From the NCBI GenBank assembly GCA_026390775.1, contig JAPLFF010000003.1:615858-679857 (forward strand): DNA of 64,000 nt. The letters run 5' to 3'. The position numbers were made by a program, and so were the translations under genes. Position 1 is the first letter of the stretch. Each line of letters starts with the position of its first letter. Of the stretch, positions 1 through 8,926 are shown one piece after another. Source of the stretch: Ignavibacteriales bacterium (lineage in GTDB: Bacteria > Bacteroidota > Ignavibacteria > Ignavibacteriales > Melioribacteraceae). Below the pieces are notes generated by a model. That model was not told the origin of the DNA, did no database searches, and saw nothing but the letters and a program-made list of their open reading frames with translations.

Positions 1-704
1 AAGTCAGCTAATGTTAAAGGGCCCATTGGATGATTCATTCCTAATTTCATAACGATATCAATATCTTCAGCTTTTGCTACTCCTTCATATAAAGCAAATA
101 TGGCTTCATTTATCATTGGCATCAAAATTCGATTAGAAATAAATCCAGGATAATCGTAAACCTCCACTGGTTTTTTATTAATTTTTAATGTTAATTCGTA
201 AATGGTTTTAAATGTTTCATCAGATGTAGAATATCCTCTTATCAATTCAACTAATTGCATAACTGGAACAGGGTTCATGAAATGCATGCCTAAGAATTTA
301 TCACTACGAATATTTTTACCTAATTCAGTTATTGAGATTGAAGATGTATTTGAAGCTATGATACAATTATTATTTAATAAATTATCTAATTCCTTTAATA
401 TCAATAATTTAGCTGGTTTATTTTCATATATTGCTTCTATTGTAAGATCAACATTTCTATCAATATTTTTATGCCCAATTATAGGAATAACATTACTTAG
501 AAAGCTACTTTTTTGTTCAGAAGTTATTGAACCTTTCTTAATCTGCCTATCCATGTTATTATTAATGGTACTCAATCCTCTTTCAAGAAAAACTTGCTCC
601 GAATCAACTAAAAAAACTTTAAATCCATATTGTGAAAAAACATGAGCTATACCACTGCCCATTGTCCCTGCACCAATTACTGCAATCTTATTAATCGTAC
701 TCAT
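1..704 (-). CDS. 3-hydroxyacyl-CoA dehydrogenase (3-hydroxybutyryl-CoA type), C-terminus beyond the left edge
   Basis: NAD-dependent oxidation of (S)-3-hydroxyacyl-CoA, as in fatty-acid or butyrate metabolism. Read on the minus strand from an ATG at 702-704, the protein opens with a Rossmann loop GAGTMGSGIA near residue 10. It keeps the family segments IIASNTSSISIT, FMNPVPVMQLVE and NHPMGPLTLAD, the last being the start of the C-terminal dimerisation domain. About 234 codons are present; the family is about 285 residues, so roughly 50 are missing past base 1. It follows ricT with a 56-base gap and is probably last in the long minus-strand gene string. Family assignment is firm; chain-length preference cannot be read. 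Confidence 0.9.
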   Translation of the reverse strand, partial: MSTINKIAVIGAGTMGSGIAHVFSQYGFKVFLVDSEQVFLERGLSTINNNMDRQIKKGSITSEQKSSFLSNVIPIIGHKNIDRNVDLTIEAIYENKPAKLLILKELDNLLNNNCIIASNTSSISITELGKNIRSDKFLGMHFMNPVPVMQLVELIRGYSTSDETFKTIYELTLKINKKPVEVYDYPGFISNRILMPMINEAIFALYEGVAKAEDIDIVMKLGMNHPMGPLTLAD

Positions 705-760
705 ATTTAGCCTTTTATTATTTTATATAAAGTATGCTGTACGAAAACAGAGGTGTTCTT

Positions 761-1603
761 CTATGAAGCTACTTCAAAGGAAAGACAACATTTCAATTTA
801 CCACATGGACCACTAAGTTTTCCCATGCTAGAAAGAAGGTTTTGTTCATTAGCTAACTGTGTAGATATCCTCTTAAAACTAGATAAGAAGGATATACAGC
901 AATATTCTCTGCCGCACGTTCCTACTCCACCAACTTTTTTAGCTTCATCTCTAACTCCAATCTGCCTTAATTCAATTCTTGTTTTAAATTCCGCTGCTAA
1001 TTCTTTTGCTAATTCTCTAAAATCAACCCTTCCATCTGAAGTATAAAAGAAAAAAAGCTTTTTACGATCAAATTGATAATGAATACTGACAAGTTTCATA
1101 TTTAGACTGAATTTATCAACAGAAGTCCTGAAAAACGGAACTGCTTTTTCTTCATCTTGAATATTTTTCCTTACTCTTTCAAGATCTTCCACAGAAGCTT
1201 TTCTAACCACACTAGGTAGATAATCGTCATACAATCCTAAATATTGTCTCTTAAGTTTTACCATTTCACCAATTAACTTAACCTGAGCAACTTCTATAGA
1301 ATCATTATTTTGAACAATAATGAAATCTTCAGGATAAAGATTGACATCTAAAATAGCGGGTATTTCTACAAAACAATTATTTAATAATCCACTGCAAGAA
1401 ATTTCAACAATATTCCTATTATCAGTTATTATTTTATCACTGTAACAAATTCCACAAGCGAAACATGAACTGACATTAATATGCCTGGCATTGATGTTAT
1501 TAATTACAATAGATTCAATAAGGGAATTGTTAATAGAATTATGCTGATTATCATCTGTTGGAATAATTGCAGGTTGAGTGTATTTAGGATCTATATGAAA
1601 CAA
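761..1603 (-). CDS. ricT: PSP1-domain protein RicT (YaaT-like), short C-terminus
   Basis: A 280-residue PSP1-domain protein. In Bacillus its homologue RicT/YaaT acts with RicA and RicF in RNase Y-dependent mRNA maturation. A cysteine-rich N-terminal stretch (CFACGIC near residue 45) is followed by the conserved C-terminal part with GTCGREYCC and GPCGKLKCC, which supply paired cysteines suited to an Fe-S cluster. The protein stops nine residues after GKLKCCLSFE, where many relatives continue for dozens of residues. Only 57 bases separate the stop from the next gene, so no lost tail is hidden there. It lies 3 bases after holB, a pairing also seen in other bacteria. The role here is inferred from the family. 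Confidence 0.85.
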   Translation of the reverse strand: MFHIDPKYTQPAIIPTDDNQHNSINNSLIESIVINNINARHINVSSCFACGICYSDKIITDNRNIVEISCSGLLNNCFVEIPAILDVNLYPEDFIIVQNNDSIEVAQVKLIGEMVKLKRQYLGLYDDYLPSVVRKASVEDLERVRKNIQDEEKAVPFFRTSVDKFSLNMKLVSIHYQFDRKKLFFFYTSDGRVDFRELAKELAAEFKTRIELRQIGVRDEAKKVGGVGTCGREYCCISFLSSFKRISTQLANEQNLLSSMGKLSGPCGKLKCCLSFEVAS

Positions 1604-1606
1604 AAC

Positions 1607-2722
1607 TTATTTCCTAATTGATATAGAAGCTATTTCAAATATAAGATTAAGACATACTACATTCAAGTTGATGTTTTTATCTTCACATTCTTCGATTTTA
1701 TCAATTGAATCAAATATATTCCAAACCATTGTCTGATTAAATCTCTCATTAAATTTTTCAAGTGTTTCCTTATAATCCTCAAAAAAGTATTTCATTAAAG
1801 AATATTTGTTTCGCACTACATCATTTAACCATACTTTAATAAGTCGAGTAATTATTTTTATTGAACCATTCGGGCTTTGTTTCGAGATAAGATTAAGTTC
1901 TCTATATGCTAGATTATATTTTTTGCCAAGTGAATACCTCAAAAACGATATTGTTTTTTCAAGTAAAAAATTAAAATCAGTATTCAGTAAGCTAAGTGCA
2001 GAAGTAACTGACCCTTCTGAAAAACTAGATATTTTAGCAGCTATTTCTTTTCCAATAGAAAAATATAGTATAAGTATACCTCTAATGAATTCAGCAGATA
2101 AAGGTTCGAAATTAATCTGCCAGCAACGTGATTGAATAGTTGGTAAAAGTTTATCTTTATTTGAGGTTAATAGAATAAATATTATACCATCCGGCGGTTC
2201 TTCTAAATTTTTTAATAATGCATTTTGAGCTTGATCGTTCATCAAATGTGCATCTTCAATAATTACAAATCGATATTCAAGTTCTTCTATTGCAGTATTA
2301 ACAAATTTTGTTATCTCTCTAATACTATTTATTTTAATATTGTTGGCATCTTCAATAAATATTTTATGATAAGGATTATTAATTTTTTCCCCAATTTCAT
2401 CTGTTATAGTTAATAAAACTTCTTTAGATAATTTTTCTGTTGCATTATCATCCCCTGTTTCCCCTTTCCCTCTTGGAAGTGGTATTATTAATTTCAAGTA
2501 TGGTTCTTGTAACGAAGAGATTTTACGATAAATAATATCTGACTTTGTTTGATCTAATTTCTGATTTAAGATATTTGCGAATTGAATTGCGGTAAAAAAC
2601 TTCCCTATACCATCATGTCCACAAAAAAGAAAGGCGTGTGGTACACGCCTAGATTCACAAATTTTAGCTAAAATTTCTTTAGCTTTTATCTGTCCTGGTA
2701 TTTCATCCCATAACTGGTTCAT
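1607..2722 (-). CDS. holB: DNA polymerase III delta-prime subunit
   Basis: Clamp-loader subunit of the replicative polymerase, 371 residues. A Walker A motif GHDGIGK lies at residues 35-41. The AAA+ core continues with NALLKNLEEPPDG (Walker B/sensor region) and the clamp-loader SRC motif in IQSRCWQINF. The four-cysteine zinc module that usually follows Walker A in this family is absent: no cysteine cluster occurs between residues 42 and 120. ricT starts 3 bases downstream, and the small DUF2795 gene ends 14 bases upstream. The C-terminal domain is weakly conserved, as usual. Confidence 0.88.
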   Translation of the reverse strand: MNQLWDEIPGQIKAKEILAKICESRRVPHAFLFCGHDGIGKFFTAIQFANILNQKLDQTKSDIIYRKISSLQEPYLKLIIPLPRGKGETGDDNATEKLSKEVLLTITDEIGEKINNPYHKIFIEDANNIKINSIREITKFVNTAIEELEYRFVIIEDAHLMNDQAQNALLKNLEEPPDGIIFILLTSNKDKLLPTIQSRCWQINFEPLSAEFIRGILILYFSIGKEIAAKISSFSEGSVTSALSLLNTDFNFLLEKTISFLRYSLGKKYNLAYRELNLISKQSPNGSIKIITRLIKVWLNDVVRNKYSLMKYFFEDYKETLEKFNERFNQTMVWNIFDSIDKIEECEDKNINLNVVCLNLIFEIASISIRK

Positions 2723-2736
2723 TCTTTTGCCAAATA

Positions 2737-2967
2737 TTACGACTTAAATTCGTCATCATCACTGTAAAAGAAATCTTCATCACTTGGGTAATCTGGCCAT
2801 ATATCTTCGATTGTCTCATAAGGTTCATCCGAATCTTCTAACTCCTGCAAATTTTCAACTACTTCAAGCGGAGCTCCAATTCGTTCTGCGTAATCTATTA
2901 ATTCTTCCTTAGTAGCCGGCCACGGAGCGTCATCTAGATAAGATGCTAATTCGACGGTCCAAATCAT
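2737..2967 (-). CDS. Small acidic DUF2795 protein
   Basis: A 76-residue protein resembling DUF2795 (segments ELASYLDDAPWPATKEELIDY and ERIGAPLEVVENLQELED), with a very acidic tail rich in Asp and Glu. I chose the ATG at 2965-2967, eight bases after an AGGAG ribosome site; a TTG two codons earlier is less likely. The family has no established biochemical role; the fold is expected to be small and helical. It sits between the M23 peptidase gene and holB in the same direction, and is probably cotranscribed with holB. Confidence 0.75.
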   Translation of the reverse strand: MIWTVELASYLDDAPWPATKEELIDYAERIGAPLEVVENLQELEDSDEPYETIEDIWPDYPSDEDFFYSDDDEFKS

Positions 2968-2991
2968 TGTCAATTCTCCTGAAATGGTTTA

Positions 2992-3918
2992 TTATTTTTT
3001 GACAACTTCAAAAATATTTACATCATCATAAATAAAATTTCGTGGATCTAATGCGATACCATTATGTCTTACTTCGTAATGAAGGTGGGGACCTGTAGAC
3101 AGTTTCCCTGAATTTCCAGAGGTTGCGATTAAATCTCCTCTTTTTACTTTTTGCCCTTGCTTTACATGTATTCCATCTAAGTGAGCATATATAGTTCTAT
3201 AACCATAACCATGTTCAATTTCTAATGTAAGTCCATAACCACTTCTCCATCCAACAAAATCAACAGTTCCACCACCCGGACAATATACTTTTGTTCCTAT
3301 ATCAGTAATAAAATCAATACCGTTATGCATTCTCATAATCTTAAGAATTGGATGAAATCTCATCCCGAAATCATCAGCCTGAGTTCCTTCACAAGGTCTT
3401 ATTGCAGGAAGTGCATCATACATTTTTTCGTTTTCTTTTAATGTCTTTTCTATTTCTTCATAGTTATTTTTCTCTAGTTTTACTTTAAGTGATATTTTAT
3501 TTACAAATGCATCAACATCTTCAAGATAGTTATCAATTTTACTTACACTTGATGTTTTAATCGGTTCAAAAATACTTCCGCCAATACCATAAGAGTTTTG
3601 ATCGGTTTGAAGGGGTTCTAGATTTGCTTTTAGTCTTAAATCATGACTCTGATTTGAAATTGCTGATATTCTCTCATCTAACTGTTTGTAATTTTCTAAT
3701 AGGTTATCAAATTTTTCTCTAAGAAGTGTATTGCTCTTTTTAAGCATTTTAACTTCAGAATCGGGATTGATAAATTCATTGAACACCATAAAGATGCCAA
3801 ACATAAAGAAAGACACCAATACAGAGAAAAATAAGACGAGAAATACAAATTTCTTATAGAAACTGTGTATTTCTACGAATTTCAGCTTAGTCTTTGAAAA
3901 GTAGTAAAATTTTTTCAT
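2992..3918 (-). CDS. Membrane-anchored M23 peptidoglycan endopeptidase
   Basis: Cell-wall hydrolase or hydrolase-activator of the LytM/M23 family, 308 residues. A single membrane segment (about residues 24-48) follows a positively charged cytoplasmic start. A coiled-coil stretch (about 55-95) comes next, then the M23 domain. Zinc ligands are visible in MHNGIDF (H and D) and in HLHYE near residue 280; GMRFHPIL is the usual entry to the fold. This TM plus coil plus M23 layout is common in Bacteroidota-like phyla. It has its own candidate promoter upstream and lies 66 bases after hprK. All active-site ligands are present, so catalysis is likely. Confidence 0.9.
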   Translation of the reverse strand: MKKFYYFSKTKLKFVEIHSFYKKFVFLVLFFSVLVSFFMFGIFMVFNEFINPDSEVKMLKKSNTLLREKFDNLLENYKQLDERISAISNQSHDLRLKANLEPLQTDQNSYGIGGSIFEPIKTSSVSKIDNYLEDVDAFVNKISLKVKLEKNNYEEIEKTLKENEKMYDALPAIRPCEGTQADDFGMRFHPILKIMRMHNGIDFITDIGTKVYCPGGGTVDFVGWRSGYGLTLEIEHGYGYRTIYAHLDGIHVKQGQKVKRGDLIATSGNSGKLSTGPHLHYEVRHNGIALDPRNFIYDDVNIFEVVKK

Positions 3919-3934
3919 ATCAAATTAGGGTGCG

Positions 3935-3963
3935 AAGATAATAAATGATCTCCCTGTAGTCAA
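3935..3963 (-). promoter_or_regulatory. Candidate sigma-70-type promoter for the M23 peptidase gene
   Basis: On the minus strand TTGACT (3958-3963) is separated by 17 bases from TATCTT (3935-3940). It lies in the only sizeable gap between hprK and the M23 gene. The predicted start would leave a leader of under 15 bases with no clear ribosome site, so a leaderless transcript or chance resemblance are both possible. Confidence 0.35.
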
Positions 3964-3984
3964 GAAATAAAAACCGGAACAATA

Positions 3985-4995
3985 TTATTCAAAATCATGC
4001 TCAAAATAATCTATTGCCCGATTCATTTCCTCATTTTTTAACTGAATTTTTTGGGTAATTCTATCTTGTAAAACTTTAGCTGCATCATAACCATAATGTT
4101 TAAGTAGATAATTGAGAGCAATTATTTCAGAGATAACCGTAATATTCTTACCTGGTATAATTGGTAACTTCACGTATGGTATTTCAATATCCATTAATGT
4201 AGTAAAAGAGTCGTCCAAACCGGTTCTTGTATATTCTGTTTGATCATTCCAAACTTCTAATTCAATCATAACCTCTAATCTTTTTTGAAATCGTATGGCT
4301 CTGACTCCAAACATACTTTTTATATCTATTATTCCAATACCGCGTAATTCCATAAAATGTTTTACTAGATCCGTACCGGAGCCCATTAGAATGCCTTCAC
4401 CTTTTTTAGTCAGGATTACAACATCATCAGCAACTAATCTATGGCCTCTTTCAACAAGATCGAGTGCAACTTCACTTTTACCGATTCCTGAATTACCTAC
4501 AAACAACATTCCCACTCCATAGACATCAACAAAAGATCCGTGAATTGATAAGCGCGGTGCGAACTGATCGTCTAGAAAATCTGTAATAAGGTAAAATAAT
4601 TTTGTTGTTGAATAACCTGAACCGAAAATTGGTGTTTTATATTTATTAGCTAACTGAATCATCTCGGGAGTTGGAGAATTATCATTTGTAATTATTAGGC
4701 AAGGTATATTGTATTTAAAAAACCTATCAAGTGATTTTACCCTTTCTGCTTCAGAAAGATTAGATAGATAACGCATTTCTGTATTACCAAAAACTTGAAC
4801 GCGGTTATGCGAAAACAATTCCAGAAAACCAGCTAATGGAAGACCTGGTCTATGTAGATTAGGTTCTTTAATAAGTCTTTCAAGACCAACCTGATCGTTT
4901 AGTAGTTTGATCTTGAATCTATCTTTTGTGCTTTTGTAGAAAAATTCTACAGTGATATTTTCTTGTTTAGTAATATTTTTTTCATCAACTTTCAT
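3985..4995 (-). CDS. hprK: HPr kinase/phosphorylase
   Basis: Phosphorylates and dephosphorylates HPr on a serine. The 336-residue protein has the N-terminal HprK domain, then catalytic His152 in IHGSFVDVYG, P-loop GNSGIGKS at 167-174, acidic pair D190-D191, and the family signature MELRGIGIIDIKSMFG around 216-230. Its substrate is visible in the same window: the HPr gene at 50054-50320 has Ser46 in the right context. The start overlaps the end of hpf by 11 bases, so the two are probably translationally coupled. An hpf-hprK neighbourhood recalls the rpoN/PTS-Ntr locus of proteobacteria. Confidence 0.95.
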   Translation of the reverse strand: MKVDEKNITKQENITVEFFYKSTKDRFKIKLLNDQVGLERLIKEPNLHRPGLPLAGFLELFSHNRVQVFGNTEMRYLSNLSEAERVKSLDRFFKYNIPCLIITNDNSPTPEMIQLANKYKTPIFGSGYSTTKLFYLITDFLDDQFAPRLSIHGSFVDVYGVGMLFVGNSGIGKSEVALDLVERGHRLVADDVVILTKKGEGILMGSGTDLVKHFMELRGIGIIDIKSMFGVRAIRFQKRLEVMIELEVWNDQTEYTRTGLDDSFTTLMDIEIPYVKLPIIPGKNITVISEIIALNYLLKHYGYDAAKVLQDRITQKIQLKNEEMNRAIDYFEHDFE

Positions 4996-5296
4996 TTTTT
5001 GGCCTTGTTAAGCGCTTAGTTTTTATTTTTCTTAATTGTTTTCTAATTTTCTCTATCGCCATTGGAATTGATTTTTCAAACTCATTACTTTCTGTGGTAA
5101 CTGTTATTATTTTCCCCGGGATTCTAACTGTGATTTCTGAAGTTTTAATGCTATCCTTCAAATGTGTGAAACTCAATATAACTTTTACATCTAAAATCTG
5201 ATCATTAAATTTTTCTAAGGATTTTACTTCTTCGCGGATAAAATCTTTTAATGAATCTTTAGCTTTAAATTTACGGGATGTGATTCTAATATTCAT
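4985..5296 (-). CDS. hpf: Short ribosome hibernation-promoting factor (HPF/RaiA family)
   Basis: A 103-residue single-domain HPF that should bind the decoding site of idle ribosomes. It has the family pattern: MNIRITSRKF start, KSLEKFNDQILDVKVIL, then a basic helix at the end (EKIRKQLRKIKTKRLTR). There is no C-terminal dimerisation domain, so this is the short form. It starts 10 bases after the recombinase gene ends and runs 11 bases into hprK, which suggests that stationary-phase and carbon-status control share a transcript. Confidence 0.88.
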   Translation of the reverse strand: MNIRITSRKFKAKDSLKDFIREEVKSLEKFNDQILDVKVILSFTHLKDSIKTSEITVRIPGKIITVTTESNEFEKSIPMAIEKIRKQLRKIKTKRLTRPKNES

Positions 5297-5306
5297 AGCG
5301 TCTCCT

Positions 5307-6200
5307 TTAAGATTTTGGATGTGCTTTTTTGTATGATTTCTTTAATCTCTCGATACTAACGTGGGTATAAATTTGAGTTGTTGAGAGATTTTCATGACCT
5401 AAGATTTCTTTCACTGCCATAATATCTGCTTCCCTATCAAGCATATGTGTTGCAGCACTATGCCGTAATATGTGAGGACTTTTTTTATCTATATCAGTAA
5501 CTAGCGACAAATAATGCTTTACAATATTATAAACCGAGTGACGAGAAATTCTTTCTCCGGATTCGTTCTTAAATAATGGCTCTGATCCGTTGGATGAAGA
5601 TGTACTTTTAAAATACTCTTTTAGTACAACAGCTGATTTCGATCCTAAAGGAACAATTCTAACTTTCGATCCTTTGCCCAATACTCTTATACTCATACTA
5701 TGAAAATCAATGTCTGCAAAATTGAGAGAACATAATTCAGAGACACGAAATGCACATCCATATAGTAATTCAAGTATTGCTTTTATCTTAATTGATGATT
5801 CGTCCTTCTTTTCATCCAGTAATCTATAAATTTCTAAAAAAGAGTCAAGACTAATTATTTCCGGTAATTTTCGTTTTACTTTTGGATTAGGGATTTTTGA
5901 TATGGGATTATTTTCGATAAGATCATTTCTTAGTGCAAAATTAAATAATCTTCTTAAGGCAGAAAGTTTTCTGGATATTGTGCTTTTCGTGACTCCCTTC
6001 TCACTAAGGTTTATTACAAAATGCCGGATTGTCTTTTCAGTTATCAGATTGAACGATGAGATTTCTCTATCATTACAAAATTTGATAAATTCATTTAGAT
6101 CTCGAGTATAAGCATCAATTGTATTTTGTGATGCGCGGCTTACACCGGAAAGTTCGGACAGCATTTGAGTTAATATTTCTTTAATCCCGAGCTGGATCAT
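5307..6200 (-). CDS. Tyrosine recombinase XerC/XerD
   Basis: Site-specific recombinase for chromosome-dimer resolution, 297 residues, the normal length. The N-terminal SAM-like DNA-binding domain covers about 5-95. The catalytic set is complete: Arg152 in CAFRVSEL, the beta-hairpin Lys near 176-179 (GKGSK), His243 and Arg246 in HILRHSAATH, His269 in LGHENL, and nucleophile Tyr278 in QIYTH. Located between topA and hpf in the housekeeping gene string, so a Xer protein is more likely than a phage or integron integrase. XerC versus XerD cannot be decided here. Confidence 0.9.
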   Translation of the reverse strand: MIQLGIKEILTQMLSELSGVSRASQNTIDAYTRDLNEFIKFCNDREISSFNLITEKTIRHFVINLSEKGVTKSTISRKLSALRRLFNFALRNDLIENNPISKIPNPKVKRKLPEIISLDSFLEIYRLLDEKKDESSIKIKAILELLYGCAFRVSELCSLNFADIDFHSMSIRVLGKGSKVRIVPLGSKSAVVLKEYFKSTSSSNGSEPLFKNESGERISRHSVYNIVKHYLSLVTDIDKKSPHILRHSAATHMLDREADIMAVKEILGHENLSTTQIYTHVSIERLKKSYKKAHPKS

Positions 6201-6225
6201 TTATAACCGGGTTGTTAGTTTATTA

Positions 6226-8454
6226 TTAAAACTCTTCTTCAGATGTCTCTACTGTTTCTTCCTCTTCTTTAGGTTTTGGCATTGTCCAACTTGCAAAGTC
6301 ACAATCGGGATATTTATTACAACCGTAAAATATTTTTCCGCGTTTGGTTCTTCTCGTTATTACTTCACCATCACTGCATTTGGGACACTTTAGACCAAGT
6401 GTTACAACTTTTGTGAAATCACAATCCGGATATTTTTCACATCCGATAAATCTTCCAAATTTTCCTTCTCTAAAAACTGTTTTTGATCCGCATTTAGGAC
6501 AAATTTCACCAGTCTCTTCTGGTGCACCTCCGTTTGGTGCAAAATCTTTAAGCGATTTTATATTCTTGCATTCAGGATAATTTGTACAAGCCAAAAACTT
6601 TCCAAAGCGGCCCATTTTAATATCCATATCCGAACCGCATTTATCACATTTTATTTTTTCAAGATTTGATTCTACTTCAGCAAGTGTTTTGGAAAACGGT
6701 TCATAAAAATCATTTAATACTTTTAGGTAACCGATTTCTCCATCTGCAATGAGATCAAGCTCCCCTTCCATCTGAGCCGTAAAGTTCACGTTAAAAATAT
6801 TTCCAAAATTCTTTACTAAAATCGTATTTACTTTTCTGCCAAGTTCTGTAGGAACTAATTTACGGTCTTGTTGCTCTACATACTTGCGGTCTATAATTGT
6901 CCCCATTATCATGGCATAAGTACTGGGGCGACCGATACCATTACTTTCCAATTCTTTAATCAGAGAACTTTCGGTATATCTTGGAGGCGGTTTTGTAAAA
7001 TGTTGATTCGGAGTCAACTCTTGTAAATTCATCTTCTGATTTAATTCTAATCCGGCTGGAATTAATCCGCTGTTTCCATTCTGATCATTACTGTCTTCCA
7101 GATCTTCATCATAAAGAGTTAAGAATCCATCAAACAAAATAGTTGTGCCGGAACTTCTGAAGACATATTCATCAGCCGCAATACTAACAGTGGTAGTTTC
7201 CAAACGTGCTGATTCCATCTGGCATGCAATAAATCTTTTCCAAATTAACTCATAGATTTTGAATTGAGCTTCATCTAAATATTCCTTTACAAATTCTGGT
7301 GTATATTTTAGTGATGTAGGTCTGATAGCTTCGTGAGCGTCTTGAGCATTCTTTTTATTTTTAGATTCATAACCTTTTGCTTTTTCCGGTAAATAATTTT
7401 GACCGTACTTTTCTGAAATAAAACCTCTCGCTTCTGATACAACATCTTCACTTAATCGCATAGAATCCGTTCTCATATATGTAATTAATCCGGTTGTTCC
7501 TTCACCACCAAGATCAATTCCCTCATATAGTTGTTGTGCCAGCATCATGGTTCTTCTTGGACGATAACGAAGTTTGCGTGAGGACTCTACCTGTAGACTA
7601 CTGGTAATAAACGGTGGATAAGGATTTCTCTTGCTCTCTTTTTTTGTAAGATCACTGATTGCATAATTATTTTTTGATCTTAGAGTTTCCGCAATTTTAT
7701 TTGCTAACTCAGCTCCGGAAATTGCAAAGTTGGTTTTTAAGAATTCCTCCCAATCTCCTTCAGTCATTTGTGGTCTTGGAGGAACTTTAATTTGCTTTCC
7801 ATTAACCTCATATAACTTTGCTTTTATTTCTTCGCCTTTTTCGGTTTTAAAAACTGCTACTATAGACCAATATTCTGTTGCAACAAACTTTTCAATTTCA
7901 TCTTCGCGCTCACAGATCAATCTCAATGCAACTGACTGCACTCGTCCCGCAGAAAGCGAACTTCCGTATGCTTCAATAACTGCTCGCCATAAAAACGGAC
8001 TAACTTGATAACCAATAATTCTATCCATAACACGGCGGGCTCTCTGAGAGGTGACGAGATGATCATCAATTTTAATGGTATGATTTAAAGCTTCATTAAC
8101 AGCTTTCTTTGTAATCTCATTGAACATAACACGTTCAATTTTTTCTTTCTGTGCATCGGTTAAAATATCAACAACATCTTGCGCAATAGCTTCACCTTCA
8201 CGATCAGGATCGGTTGCGATATAAATTTTATTGGATTTTCCGGCTAATGATCTGATCTTCTTAATCACATCACCTTTACCGCGGATATTTACAAATTTCG
8301 GTTCAAATCCGTTTTCTAAATCGATCCCGAGTTTTGTCTTTGGTAAATTTCTGATATGTCCAACAGTTGCTTCAACAATATAATTTTTACCGACGTACTT
8401 ATTTATAGTTTTTGCTTTGGAAGGCGACTCCACCAGTATAAGATCTTTACTCAT
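6226..8454 (-). CDS. topA: DNA topoisomerase I
   Basis: Type IA topoisomerase that relaxes negative supercoils, 742 residues. The TOPRIM domain begins at LILVESPSKAK with Glu9 and has DPDREGEA at 82-89. The nucleophile is Tyr326 in GLITYMRTDS. Three C-terminal four-cysteine zinc modules follow (CDKCGSD...CTNYPEC, CPKCGSK...CEKYPDC, CPKCSDG...CNKYPDC), then an acidic tail. The smg-like gene lies immediately upstream, as in the E. coli smg-topA order. Confidence 0.97.
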   Translation of the reverse strand: MSKDLILVESPSKAKTINKYVGKNYIVEATVGHIRNLPKTKLGIDLENGFEPKFVNIRGKGDVIKKIRSLAGKSNKIYIATDPDREGEAIAQDVVDILTDAQKEKIERVMFNEITKKAVNEALNHTIKIDDHLVTSQRARRVMDRIIGYQVSPFLWRAVIEAYGSSLSAGRVQSVALRLICEREDEIEKFVATEYWSIVAVFKTEKGEEIKAKLYEVNGKQIKVPPRPQMTEGDWEEFLKTNFAISGAELANKIAETLRSKNNYAISDLTKKESKRNPYPPFITSSLQVESSRKLRYRPRRTMMLAQQLYEGIDLGGEGTTGLITYMRTDSMRLSEDVVSEARGFISEKYGQNYLPEKAKGYESKNKKNAQDAHEAIRPTSLKYTPEFVKEYLDEAQFKIYELIWKRFIACQMESARLETTTVSIAADEYVFRSSGTTILFDGFLTLYDEDLEDSNDQNGNSGLIPAGLELNQKMNLQELTPNQHFTKPPPRYTESSLIKELESNGIGRPSTYAMIMGTIIDRKYVEQQDRKLVPTELGRKVNTILVKNFGNIFNVNFTAQMEGELDLIADGEIGYLKVLNDFYEPFSKTLAEVESNLEKIKCDKCGSDMDIKMGRFGKFLACTNYPECKNIKSLKDFAPNGGAPEETGEICPKCGSKTVFREGKFGRFIGCEKYPDCDFTKVVTLGLKCPKCSDGEVITRRTKRGKIFYGCNKYPDCDFASWTMPKPKEEEETVETSEEEF

Positions 8455-8467
8455 TATGAATTACCTT

Positions 8468-8926
8468 TTAATTGACAGTATCTGAAGAGTATAATGTTAA
8501 TCTGCTTCCAGGTAAAATACCGGATTCATATTCAACCAAAGATAAAAGAATTATCCAGTTGATTTCTCTTCTGGAAACTCTACTCTCAGGAAACATTGTT
8601 ATTTGATCTAATATCAGTTCCAGATTCTCAGCATCTAATAAACCTACATTTAATAAGTGCATTATGTAGTTATAATTTTCTAAACCTAATATTTCTTTTT
8701 CAAGTTCCGATAATAAGCGAATACTTTTACTATTTAAATTTTCTTTATTAGTCTCAACTGTTTTTCTCGTTAATATTTTATCATAGACTAAACTAAATGC
8801 GATCCCTAATGTTTTCTTGTCGAATTTTTTATTCTTCATCAATTTACTATTTATATCTTCCATCGAAGAATTATTGCTCAATCCTTCTAATATTTTCGCT
8901 AATACTTCAACAATTTTGCCGGTCAT
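8468..8926 (-). CDS. Smg/DUF494-like protein
   Basis: A 152-residue, mostly helical protein. It resembles the Smg (DUF494) family in overall pattern: an N-terminal helical part, a central region with SKSIRLLSELEKEILGLENYNYIM.. character, and a C-terminal part like LELILDQITMFPESRVSRREINW. Its position directly upstream of topA matches the smg-topA order of proteobacteria, which strengthens a call that sequence alone leaves moderate. The molecular role of Smg is not established. It overlaps the ybeY stop by 4 bases. Confidence 0.65.
   Translation of the reverse strand: MTGKIVEVLAKILEGLSNNSSMEDINSKLMKNKKFDKKTLGIAFSLVYDKILTRKTVETNKENLNSKSIRLLSELEKEILGLENYNYIMHLLNVGLLDAENLELILDQITMFPESRVSRREINWIILLSLVEYESGILPGSRLTLYSSDTVN

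Noticed and set aside
202..645. Plus-strand open frame at the left end
   Set aside because: It is antisense to the clear 3-hydroxyacyl-CoA dehydrogenase frame and its translation has no family features.
5307..6200. The tyrosine recombinase as integrase of the cassette array
   Set aside because: It lies 13 kb away in a housekeeping string, has normal Xer length and motifs, and lacks the extra segment expected in integron integrases.
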